From UBA2210 sp036825195 (GTDB taxonomy: Bacteria; Desulfobacterota; Syntrophia; Syntrophales; UBA2210): a stretch of DNA of 64,000 nucleotides. The notes below the pieces were generated by a model. That model was not told where the DNA came from. It saw only the letters and a program-made list of their open reading frames with translations, and ran no database searches. The stretch's first letter is position 1. Each line of letters begins with the position of its first letter. Shown here in pieces: positions 18,630-26,483 of the stretch. Both the position numbers and the translations under genes were made by a program. The stretch spans positions 16,584 to 80,583 of the forward strand of contig DAISYQ010000009.1 in the NCBI GenBank assembly GCA_036825195.1. Reading direction: 5' to 3'.

Positions 18630-21431
18630 CTACACTGTATCCTGAGCCAATTCAGGTGAATTGGGTAAATCCACTGATTCAAACTTCTTCAATGTAAACT
18701 CGATTTTCTTGGAACTGTGGACCTTCTCTATAATCTTTAAAATATCTCCAGCCCTGTGCTCGAACGTATGTCCACTGATAACGATATCCCGCATCTTTTC
18801 ACCGCAAGTCCTTCGTTTCTGATCGCTCAAGAGGAGATCGAACACGATATCTTTCAATTCACCAGCATTCTGATAGGTTGGTACAGCATCACCAAATAAT
18901 GTCTCCATCCCTGAAGCATTGTCCGATACAATACAGGTGCCACAGGATCCCGCATCAAAGATGCGGTTTGATATAAAGCCCTTGTCTCCCATGGAGGGCC
19001 AGTGATCGTTGAGCAGAATTTTGCATCTGCTATAAAAGCAGCGCAAGCTCTGGTTTTTAATATAGGTTCCTCTAATGTATCTCTCGGGTATCAGACCTTC
19101 CCATAAGCTTCCGTAGACACTAAGGGGAAGATCACTATCGATCGCATCCTTGACAATTTTTCTGGTTTGCTTTCTTGAGTTGCCGACAAACAGAACGTCG
19201 TGCGCCGGCACGTCTTCCTTTGCATCCTGATAGAACAGATCCGTATCCGTACACTGCAACAGTGCGGTGACCGGTGTCATAATCATTTCCCGTAACACCT
19301 CTGCATAGATCTGTGATGCCACAAATACATGATCGTATGCCTCGTACTCTTGGGCAGTAATTGTATCGGGATGACTGATGTTCCACATAATATTGATGTG
19401 ATCCGGTTTTGGAGTGTATCGGCTCAGACCCCGCAGGACAATAACCACATCGTCGGCAAATCCGAGCGGCGTTTCCCAGTCGGGCATCAGGTCAATCCTT
19501 ACTGCATGCCCATATTTTACAAATGCACGTTTGAGCCCCAGCGCGAAGTGGTAATCCCCCCATTGTTCGGCCTCTTCTTTTCTGGGAACGGGGACCTTGA
19601 TGCTGATTCGATACTTGTTCTCGTAAAATTCAGTCAGCATTGATCGCAACTGGAGGCTTCTCTTACGATAGGTATGCTTATCAAGAACCTCTGTTCGAAG
19701 TGCATGTACCTGTGCTTTCCGATGATTTTCATCTCCGAGAAAACGATTCAGCACCGTGTACAGCTCTTCTCGTGTCGAATACGTCGGTAATCGGTCACCG
19801 AACAATTCCTCCGTCCCTGCGGTATTATTGGTTATAACCAGCGCTCCCGATGCCAGGGCGTCAAAAACACGGCTGTTCATGGACCCCCATGGTTTGGTAA
19901 TGCCGTTCACCGCATCATCGATAACCACCCTTGTGTTTGCATATATGGAGGCAAGTTCTCCATACGGTGCAAATCCCCTCCAGAACGCACCAAATGTATC
20001 GTGATCATCCCAATTATTTCCATAAACGGCAAATCGGTAATCAACTTCCGAGGGATTCAGCATTGCTTCGATATCACGCGTTACACTCCATTTATGCCCG
20101 GTAAAGCAATAATCGCACGGTTCCTCCTTGTGGCCAGCCTCCGGTCTGAACCGTTTCTCATTTGTCGCAATGGGGAAGAGATGAGCTTTTTTGCCTTTTC
20201 CTGTTATAAAATCAAGGCCTTTTCTACAAGAACACAGAAAGATGTCATACCCATCAAAGCTGTCCCTGTCGGCCCATCGATCAAACCAGTTTCTCATCCA
20301 CGCGACCTTGATCAGACTAGGTTTTGGACTTCTCATTCTTGACAGGTCATATGCATCAACCATTACTATCAGCACATCAATATCTTCGAGGTCATACCAG
20401 TCCTCATTACGGGCCAGGAATTTTACACTCCAGCCGAGTTCCTCTTCACATGCACAGGCGAGTTCCATGGCCGTGTAATAATCGCCCGCCTTTGCATCTT
20501 TATGGGCATCGGTCACGGCAAAGGCAGCCTTCAGAGCGACTCCGGACCAGAACCGGTCACCTGCCACAAGATCTCGGTGAAACGCCCTTCGTATTCCATA
20601 GCCGTATCGTCTTTTAAGAACGTCCCAGTTCTTCTTTCGCATCTGAAACAATTCCTTGGGAGGACTCAGTTTCTGCGTGGCGCTCTCGTCGTGTACCAGA
20701 GATAGTTCGTCGGCGAAGACAATGGCCTTTTTCAGATACGACATATAGGTCAGACACAGATCAATATCTTCATTGCCATAGACATATTCCTCACAGAAAC
20801 CGCCTGCACGCAGAAATTCTTCTCTCCTACACACCATCGCAGCCGCGGTAACGGCCGGAAATATACTTTTGGACCGGCCACCTTCATCAATGCCGTGAAC
20901 ACTCCCCAGGTTATATCCCCTATAGACGGCATTATGATCATCTTCAAAGAGGCGCACCCCTGCATGCTGCACCCTTTCCCGGGTATCACCGGTCGCATTC
21001 GGCTTCTTGAGAGAATCGTATCCCATAAAACGCTTCATTGCAGAGAAAATCCCGCTCCTTTGAGAGGGTGCGCTGAATTGCCCTTCTGGGTAGAGCAATT
21101 TGAGACCGACAATGCCAATACTCGAGTCACTTAGGTATTCAACAAGTCGGGGGATTGGATCAGATTCAAAGAGAATATCGTTATTGAGAAAAAACAGATA
21201 ATCAGAAGTCGCCCTCTTTGCAGCAAGGTTGTTTGAAGACGAAAAACTGTTGTTTGAATCATACAGGATAATATCGATATCCGCCTTTTGGCGGTATGAA
21301 AGAAGGATCTCCACACTGTCGTCGGAAGACGCGTGGTCTACAACGATAAAGCTGACATTGGGGTAGGTATTGAAGGCCAGAAATGATTCAAACAGGCTTT
21401 TCAGATGGTGAGCACCATCCCGGTTCAACAC
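18630..21431 (-). CDS. Multidomain glycosyltransferase: GT2 followed by two CgeB-like GT domains
   Basis: At least 933 residues. Domain 1 (about 1-290) is GT-A/GT2 (SFIVVDHASSDDSVEILLSY, NNSFSSSNNLAAKRA, YLFFLNNDILF, YVYGNEDIDLCLTYMSY). Domain 2 (about 330-600) and domain 3 (about 630-920) are GT-B donor halves of the CgeB/GT group 1 type (NSRVFDALASGALVITNN, GTEELFGDRLPTYS; then SNRIFDAGSCGTCIVSDN, GMETLFGDAVPTYQ). The annotated start at GTG 21429-21431 would cut into the first beta strand (GVTIIVLNRDG). No ATG, GTG or TTG precedes that strand in frame, while the open frame continues upstream through an A10 tract into the preceding gene. See the slippage site entry. Confidence 0.85.
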   Translation of the reverse strand: MLNRDGAHHLKSLFESFLAFNTYPNVSFIVVDHASSDDSVEILLSYRQKADIDIILYDSNNSFSSSNNLAAKRATSDYLFFLNNDILFESDPIPRLVEYLSDSSIGIVGLKLLYPEGQFSAPSQRSGIFSAMKRFMGYDSLKKPNATGDTRERVQHAGVRLFEDDHNAVYRGYNLGSVHGIDEGGRSKSIFPAVTAAAMVCRREEFLRAGGFCEEYVYGNEDIDLCLTYMSYLKKAIVFADELSLVHDESATQKLSPPKELFQMRKKNWDVLKRRYGYGIRRAFHRDLVAGDRFWSGVALKAAFAVTDAHKDAKAGDYYTAMELACACEEELGWSVKFLARNEDWYDLEDIDVLIVMVDAYDLSRMRSPKPSLIKVAWMRNWFDRWADRDSFDGYDIFLCSCRKGLDFITGKGKKAHLFPIATNEKRFRPEAGHKEEPCDYCFTGHKWSVTRDIEAMLNPSEVDYRFAVYGNNWDDHDTFGAFWRGFAPYGELASIYANTRVVIDDAVNGITKPWGSMNSRVFDALASGALVITNNTAGTEELFGDRLPTYSTREELYTVLNRFLGDENHRKAQVHALRTEVLDKHTYRKRSLQLRSMLTEFYENKYRISIKVPVPRKEEAEQWGDYHFALGLKRAFVKYGHAVRIDLMPDWETPLGFADDVVIVLRGLSRYTPKPDHINIMWNISHPDTITAQEYEAYDHVFVASQIYAEVLREMIMTPVTALLQCTDTDLFYQDAKEDVPAHDVLFVGNSRKQTRKIVKDAIDSDLPLSVYGSLWEGLIPERYIRGTYIKNQSLRCFYSRCKILLNDHWPSMGDKGFISNRIFDAGSCGTCIVSDNASGMETLFGDAVPTYQNAGELKDIVFDLLLSDQKRRTCGEKMRDIVISGHTFEHRAGDILKIIEKVHSSKKIEFTLKKFESVDLPNSPELAQDTV

Positions 21432-21493
21432 TATAATGGTTACACCCTTCTCGGGCGATGAAATCCCCCTGCGGGTATCTGGATTATTGAGAA

Positions 21494-22735
21494 TCAGATA
21501 TTTTTTTTTTGCTGGTCTAAAGATGATTGACCATTATTATCGATTTTCTTTTTTAAGCCCTTCAATTCATCGGAAACCCCGTTCAACTGATCGGTAACGG
21601 CAGGACCACGAGGTCTTAGCAGCAGCCTTCCTCCTATGTTTCCTATCGTGTTCCCCAACCGCCAGCGCCGCGAATATATGACCGTTGAGCACAGGCTTAG
21701 CACCTTTTCACCCCACAGAATGAGACTCCGTAGATCATTTTCCCTGCGGCTCAACTGTTTGCCAAGATTCTCCACCTCTCCTCTGTGCGTTGAGGCTGCA
21801 AGGTCCATCTCTTTTTTATGTGTTGAGATCGCAAGGTCCATCTCTTTCCTGTGCGTTGAAACCGCAAGGTCCATCCGGGCCTGAAGATCCGCAATCTTTT
21901 CTTCGTACCCCGATATCCTAAGCTTATATTGTTCGCGAAGGCCCACCGCCTCTTCATTCTTCTCGCTCAGCAGTAGCTCCGTTTCCATCCTGACACGCTC
22001 AATCTCTTCAAAATATCCCCTCACCGAAGGGTCAAAATCAAAATCAACAAGGAAAGTAATGAGGGCATCCTTCTTATCCTTCAATCGGTGATCAACAAGG
22101 ACACCAAGTCCGCTTAAACCGGGAAGCTTTAAAAACTCAACAGGATGTTCGGCCTCCTTAACAAAATCCTCTATAGCGGTCAGGACTCCGTTTTGAAGAT
22201 TATTTTCGTATATCGAATTGTTGAGATGCTGATTCAGTCCACCCGATTCGAGAAGTTCCGTGGAATCGGGCCGGATGCCTTTTTGTTTATAGGGCTTCCG
22301 GAACTTGTCGGGTATGGTCTCGGGGTTGTAGTACAGATCCCGACGTCCGTAAGGCCAGCCTATATCATGAATCATTATGACGGGAAGGGGTCTTTCGGTA
22401 TCAGCGGTGTGTTTTTCAATCAGTTTTAATTCATTGAAAACCGTGTACCAGTTATGATCCCCGTCGATGAGAAAAACGTCTGCGGCCTGTATCCGGGGAA
22501 TAGCGTTAAGGCTCAGCGCCTTATGAAACACGAAATGACGACCATACTGTTTCCTCAAGGCATCAACGTCAAACTTCGGTAACGGGTCCACCGCGTGAAG
22601 AATCGCATTGTTTTCTTTACAAAAATCAAGCAGTCGTACCGTGTTCTTTCCCTGATCGGAACCGATTTCTACAACAACTTCGGGTCCAAGCATGGACAGA
22701 ACGGGTTCGATAATAATATTCCAGAAACGGTGCAT
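21494..22735 (-). CDS. SAM-dependent methyltransferase-like protein with C-terminal coiled coil
   Basis: 413 residues in the annotated frame. Residues 1-240 form a methyltransferase-like domain related to cephalosporin-hydroxylase-type enzymes: EVVVEIGSDQGKNTVRLLDF, LHAVDPLPKFDVDALRKQYG, AADVFLIDGDHNWYTVFNEL and VIMIHDIGWPYGRRDLYYNP. Residues 250-350 are a coiled coil containing three 11-residue repeats of the form MDLAxSTHxKE. The gene ends in an A10 run (21501-21510) immediately before its TGA. The next gene is in the -1 frame and overlaps. The protein may tether glycan-modifying enzymes through the coil, similar to length-control methyltransferase/coiled-coil proteins (inference). Confidence 0.75.
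   Translation of the reverse strand: MHRFWNIIIEPVLSMLGPEVVVEIGSDQGKNTVRLLDFCKENNAILHAVDPLPKFDVDALRKQYGRHFVFHKALSLNAIPRIQAADVFLIDGDHNWYTVFNELKLIEKHTADTERPLPVIMIHDIGWPYGRRDLYYNPETIPDKFRKPYKQKGIRPDSTELLESGGLNQHLNNSIYENNLQNGVLTAIEDFVKEAEHPVEFLKLPGLSGLGVLVDHRLKDKKDALITFLVDFDFDPSVRGYFEEIERVRMETELLLSEKNEEAVGLREQYKLRISGYEEKIADLQARMDLAVSTHRKEMDLAISTHKKEMDLAASTHRGEVENLGKQLSRRENDLRSLILWGEKVLSLCSTVIYSRRWRLGNTIGNIGGRLLLRPRGPAVTDQLNGVSDELKGLKKKIDNNGQSSLDQQKKNI
21501..21510 (-). other. A10 tract: candidate transcriptional slippage or frameshift site
   Basis: On the coding (minus) strand, ten consecutive A residues lie in CAG CAA AAA AAA AAT ATC TGA at the end of the methyltransferase/coiled-coil gene. The large GT2/CgeB frame is open through this point in the -1 register (GCA AAA AAA AAA TAT CTG), from a TAA about 40 bases upstream of its first conserved strand. 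One extra A in the RNA, or a -1 ribosomal slip, would fuse the two genes into about 1,370 residues. Confidence 0.5.
21784..21881 (-). repeat. 33-base tandem repeat, three units, in the coiled coil
   Basis: The core gcaaggtccatc recurs at 21798, 21831 and 21864, exactly 33 bases apart. It encodes 11-residue units of the form MDLAxSTHxKE. The 11-residue period gives a continuous coiled-coil heptad-like phase. Confidence 0.8.
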
Positions 22736-22743
22736 CTTTTTCT

Positions 22744-23361
22744 CTAGGCCCCTTTTAATTGCATTACAGAGATCTTATGCAGAATGCCGCGTAAGATCTT
22801 TTGCTTCCATGCGGAAAGCAGGTGAAGGTTTTCCTTTCTGCAAATCAGCACGCTATCTCGCCATGAATTGCTGAGATCCGCATACCGTGGGTCTGGTTCC
22901 CACTGGGTAAAAGCTTCTACCACCGTAAGTCTTGCAAACCGGCCCAGTGCGGCGAATCCATCCGAATAGAATCTCCAGCAGTCTACGGGATATCTGTGCT
23001 CAGATCCTCCCGAAGGGGCGATAATACAACATAATCCGCCAGGTCTCAAGACCCGTTCTATTTCAAGCATGGTAATCCAGAAGAATTCTATGTGTTCAAA
23101 AGCCTGGCCCGAAATCAGGACATCGACCGAATTCGATCGTATTGTTTTCCAATCGTAAGGATTGTTAAGGACAATATCCACATTCTCGCCCTCGGTCATA
23201 TCAACTCCGCGATAGAGCCAGGGAGATATATCAAAAAATCCTCTGTACGAGCCATTTACGTCGAAACTGCCGAGATCAAGGATCAGCAAAGGCTCTTTGT
23301 CTCTGTTTTTCAGATACCTCTCTTTGAAATCCAGCATCTTATCCAGAGAACTTTTATGCAT
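22744..23361 (-). CDS. Class I SAM-dependent methyltransferase
   Basis: 205 residues with AGGAGA upstream of ATG 23359-23361. Motif I is LLILDLGSFDVNGSYRGFF, and the acidic motif II region is YRGVDMTEGENVDIVLNN. Motif IV/V is SVDVLISGQAFEHIEFFW, and IERVLRPGGLCCIIAPSGG is typical of Methyltransf_11-type enzymes. It probably methylates a sugar of the surface glycan. Eight bases separate it from the next gene, so they are co-transcribed. Confidence 0.82.
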   Translation of the reverse strand: MHKSSLDKMLDFKERYLKNRDKEPLLILDLGSFDVNGSYRGFFDISPWLYRGVDMTEGENVDIVLNNPYDWKTIRSNSVDVLISGQAFEHIEFFWITMLEIERVLRPGGLCCIIAPSGGSEHRYPVDCWRFYSDGFAALGRFARLTVVEAFTQWEPDPRYADLSNSWRDSVLICRKENLHLLSAWKQKILRGILHKISVMQLKGA

Positions 23362-23553
23362 GCAGATGGTCTCCTACACTCTTTACTTTAAGTTATTAGT
23401 TATACCATGAAAAACACTAACAAGTACAAATTTTATTCTACAGGCATTTCATTTGTTTTGTGTGTTTCGTGGTTAAAAAAATATAAACAGACACATGAGA
23501 GATAATAAAAATTGATAGCGCGTAAGCACCACCCTATCCAGCATTCATAATTC
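23362..23553. other. Intergenic stretch downstream of wzt-like gene, no gene seen
   Basis: 192 AT-rich bases between the Wzt-like stop and the methyltransferase start. A TATAAC on the minus strand near the methyltransferase gene is a possible -10 box. There is no convincing terminator. Confidence 0.3.
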
Positions 23554-24819
23554 TTATTTGATCTCCACCTTAATGGGCAGATACAACTTGCAATTTACTA
23601 TCCTTCTTTCCATCGGAGGAAGCATTTCAAAAATACAGGCATTATCCTTCCAGTCATAAAAAACGGGCTGGTCCTGATCATATCTCACGGCTGCCGTAAT
23701 GCTGTAGCTTCCTTTGAGCAGCGGCAGGCGAAGACTGAATTCAACGGATCGACATTGACCGGCTTCCAGCACGGGAAGATCCACTCCCTCGACACGGGTA
23801 TTGGTTCCCAACAGATCGATGCCGTAGTAATCCCGTATAAAAATGCCCACCACCGCAGGATGGCAGCGAGTGACCGCTTTCAGCTTAACCGATACGCACA
23901 CTTCCTGATTAAAGTCCACACTTTTCAACGAATTTCCGGTCTTATCCAGCAAAAAGACCCCTTCAATTCGGATATCTCCGTTACCTGCACTGGTTGTATT
24001 TGGCATTGAAGGTGTTATTGTTCCAGCCTTATCAAATGTACTGTCTACAGCGTCCTTTTTTTTCGCGGTTGCTTTTTCCTGTTCTTTCAGGGCAAGCCGT
24101 GCATGATAATCATTGGCCACATCCTCGGCGTTGCCGATCTTCACCACACGGCCATTTTCCAGGAGGATCCCTTCCTGGCACAGGCTTTTGATGGCGCCGA
24201 TGCTGTGGCTGACAAAAAGGATGGTCACACCCTTTTTTTGAATCTGTTTAATCTTGTGTATGCACTTGTGCTGAAAGGCTGCATCCCCCACTGCAAGGGC
24301 CTCGTCAATCACCAGAATATCCGGGTCCGTGTTAATGGCGCAGGCAAAGGCCAGGCGCGCATACATGCCGCTGGAATAAAGACGCATGGGCTGGTCAAAG
24401 AAATCTCCAATATCGGCAAAGTTCTCCACCTCCGGCATTTTTTCCATAATATACGCCCGGGAAAGTCCCATGAGTCCCCCATATAACACCACATTTTCCC
24501 TGCCCGTAAACTCCCGGTTAAACCCGGTCCCCAGTTCGAGGATGGCCGATATCCGTCCCCGGACCCGGACCCCGCCGCTGGTGGACTGCAAATATCCGCA
24601 GATAATTTTAAGCAACGTACTTTTACCACTGCCGTTTATTCCGAGAATACCCATGGTAGAGCCCTTTTTCAGCGAAAAGGACACATTCTCCAAGGCTGTA
24701 AATTCTTTATGATAACATTTTTTACGAATGGATATTGATTCTTTGAACCGGTCTTTTGGCGTTTTGTAAATTTTGAATTTCTTCGATATGTTACTTACCT
24801 GGATTGCGATCTCGTCCAT
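23554..24819 (-). CDS. wzt: ABC transporter ATP-binding protein for glycan export (Wzt/TagH/RfbE type)
   Basis: 421 residues from ATG 24817-24819; an ATG at 24829-24831 is an alternative. Walker A is GILGINGSGKSTLL, the signature is MRLYSSGMYARLAFA, Walker B is PDILVIDEALAVGD, and the switch His is LFVSHS. After about residue 270 a C-terminal beta domain (SVDFNQEVCVSVKLKAVTR, VVGIFIRDYYGIDLLGTNTR) matches the carbohydrate-binding Wzt-C domain that recognises the finished glycan's terminal modification. The methyltransferases nearby fit such a terminal cap. It pairs with the permease gene directly upstream (20-base gap). Confidence 0.93.
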   Translation of the reverse strand: MDEIAIQVSNISKKFKIYKTPKDRFKESISIRKKCYHKEFTALENVSFSLKKGSTMGILGINGSGKSTLLKIICGYLQSTSGGVRVRGRISAILELGTGFNREFTGRENVVLYGGLMGLSRAYIMEKMPEVENFADIGDFFDQPMRLYSSGMYARLAFACAINTDPDILVIDEALAVGDAAFQHKCIHKIKQIQKKGVTILFVSHSIGAIKSLCQEGILLENGRVVKIGNAEDVANDYHARLALKEQEKATAKKKDAVDSTFDKAGTITPSMPNTTSAGNGDIRIEGVFLLDKTGNSLKSVDFNQEVCVSVKLKAVTRCHPAVVGIFIRDYYGIDLLGTNTRVEGVDLPVLEAGQCRSVEFSLRLPLLKGSYSITAAVRYDQDQPVFYDWKDNACIFEMLPPMERRIVNCKLYLPIKVEIK

Positions 24820-24839
24820 TATAATTTCCATTAATCGGT

Positions 24840-25640
24840 TTACAGAACCTCGGCAAACTGACCCTTCAGACGCCGGAAAGTCCATGCGCCGACAAACAGC
24901 AGAACCAGGGTAATGCAGAAAAAACAGATAAAATCTATTACGGCAATGCCCTGATGACTCAACAGGGCCCGGCGATATCCTTCAGTAATAAAGTACATGG
25001 GATTCAGCATCAGTAAAAATCGGTATTTCTCCGGGATAATGCTTGATGGATAGATAATCGGACAGAGGTAAAACCACATCTGGAGCAGCACCGTAATGGA
25101 CTGGCTGACATCTTTAACAAATACATTAACCGAGGCCACAAGCCAGCTTAAGCCCAGAGAAAAAAGCATCAGGCACGGAAGATAGAAGAAGATCGTCATG
25201 GCATACCAACCCACTGTCTGCTTGCACAGCAAGAGCAGGGTTATCAGAACTCCCAACCCAACCAGATGGCCGGTGAGGGCCGATCCAATTACCACCATCG
25301 GAAGTATCTCGGAACGAAAAGGTGTTTTAGTGACAAGGTTTTTATTTTTTTCAATGACTCCGCAAGAATTTTTCACAATTTCACTAAACATGATCCAGGG
25401 CAATAAGGCACAGAACAACCACAGTGCAAAAGGGGTATCACCGATCTTACGCCCGAAGATCAGGGAAAATATCAAGGTATATACAAAAACCTGCATCAAC
25501 GGCTGGAGAATCGCCCAGAAAAGACCGCCGAAAGATCCGACATATCGGGCTCTGAAATCCCTGTCTATCATCAACCATAGGGTATCTTTGTGCTGCCATA
25601 TACGTGACAGAAAATTGGTAGTGGAAAATAGAAAGCTCAG
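24840..25640 (-). CDS. wzm: ABC-2 type glycan export permease (Wzm); probable CTG start
   Basis: 266 residues if started at CTG 25638-25640. Starting at TTG 25574 gives 244. Six membrane segments are visible, with the family N-terminal motif IWQHKDTLWLMIDRDFRARY just before GSFGGLFWAILQPLMQVFVY. Half of that conserved block is encoded upstream of 25574, in a frame without ATG, GTG or TTG. CTG lies nine bases after AAAGGGGG, so a CTG start is favoured. With Wzt it would export the complete lipid-linked glycan across the inner membrane. Confidence 0.85.
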   Translation of the reverse strand: MSFLFSTTNFLSRIWQHKDTLWLMIDRDFRARYVGSFGGLFWAILQPLMQVFVYTLIFSLIFGRKIGDTPFALWLFCALLPWIMFSEIVKNSCGVIEKNKNLVTKTPFRSEILPMVVIGSALTGHLVGLGVLITLLLLCKQTVGWYAMTIFFYLPCLMLFSLGLSWLVASVNVFVKDVSQSITVLLQMWFYLCPIIYPSSIIPEKYRFLLMLNPMYFITEGYRRALLSHQGIAVIDFICFFCITLVLLFVGAWTFRRLKGQFAEVL

Positions 25641-26091
25641 GTGATGTATCCCCCTTTAAATAAAAATAACGAATGATGAATTCTGTCGATTAGATAAAGA
25701 TCTATCATGCATCAATACGACCTTATTACGCATTTATAATGCCGATTTCGTATTTTCATATCTCCCTGCTGAAGTCAAGATTTAAAACAATTGCCAAGGC
25801 CCGGGTTTGTTGTTGTAACTACCTTGAATAACAAAGTTATATTTTTGGTATCTACTTTGAAGCAGGTCATACTATGATATATGGTTTACCTTGTAAATTA
25901 AAAATTTTCAACATCATAAAAGGCATTCCGTCTATTTGGTGGGCACAGCTCACCCTACGATGGTGTGACACCGAAACCTATCATCAGCCTGGAAACGGAT
26001 CGAACAAGGTCTCTGCAATCAATACGTATCATCTTCATAATCTTTCTGAAGGCAAAACTAAACCACAGAGGTAGAACCGTCCACAAGCAGA
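25641..26091. other. AT-rich intergenic stretch
   Basis: About 450 bases upstream of the Wzm gene. It must hold the promoter of the wzm-wzt run, but no box pair stands out. No intact gene or RNA was recognised; the next 400 bases hold two gene fragments. Confidence 0.35.
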
Positions 26092-26359
26092 TCACGGGCA
26101 TATACAATTCATCCCAAATCGTTCTGGGAGACTGCACACCCATGTGCCATTCCTGGGGTTGTATCATCATCCGAACCTTCGAAGCCATGGCCTGCGATGC
26201 CTGTGTCATTTCCGATGAAGTTTCCGGCCTCAAAGCTCTGTTCGGCGAGAGTATCGTAACCTGTGGAAAGTCGGAAGATCTAAACCGCATCATTACGCAG
26301 TTGCTTACCTATAACGCCCGGCGGGAAAAGATCGGAGCGCTGGCAAGGCATGGGGGTTA
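26092..26359 (+). pseudogene. C-terminal fragment of a CgeB-type glycosyltransferase
   Basis: The frame encodes GIYNSSQIVLGDCTPMCHSW, then RTFEAMACDACVISDEVSGL and KALFGESIVTCGKSEDLNRI, ending early at ARHGG-stop. It is clearly similar to residues 290-375 of the intact plus-strand CgeB-type gene at 28869-30059 (IYNSSRIVLEDCTPMCQPW, RTFEAMACGACVVSNEVPGL), also at DNA level. No N-terminal part and no plausible start are present, so it is a remnant. Confidence 0.75.
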
Positions 26360-26391
26360 GTTGAAAAGAATTTGTTTGTATCGAATCTTTT

Positions 26392-26472
26392 ACATCCCGG
26401 TATCGCATCGAGCATCATGCCGTCTGAAGAGGCATTGATCTGAAAACCGACGACCTCTCTATCCGAGGAAAG
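26392..26472 (-). pseudogene. C-terminal fragment of a shared-module secreted protein
   Basis: On the minus strand the sequence reads SSDREVVGFQINASSDG followed by MMLDAIPG, nearly identical to the last 25 residues of the secreted proteins at 30106-33987 (module 4), 34043-38074 and 48936-51278. Nothing else of the gene remains. It lies between the glycosyltransferase fragment and the asparagine-synthase-like gene. Confidence 0.8.
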
Positions 26473-26483
26473 ATCTGGCTACC

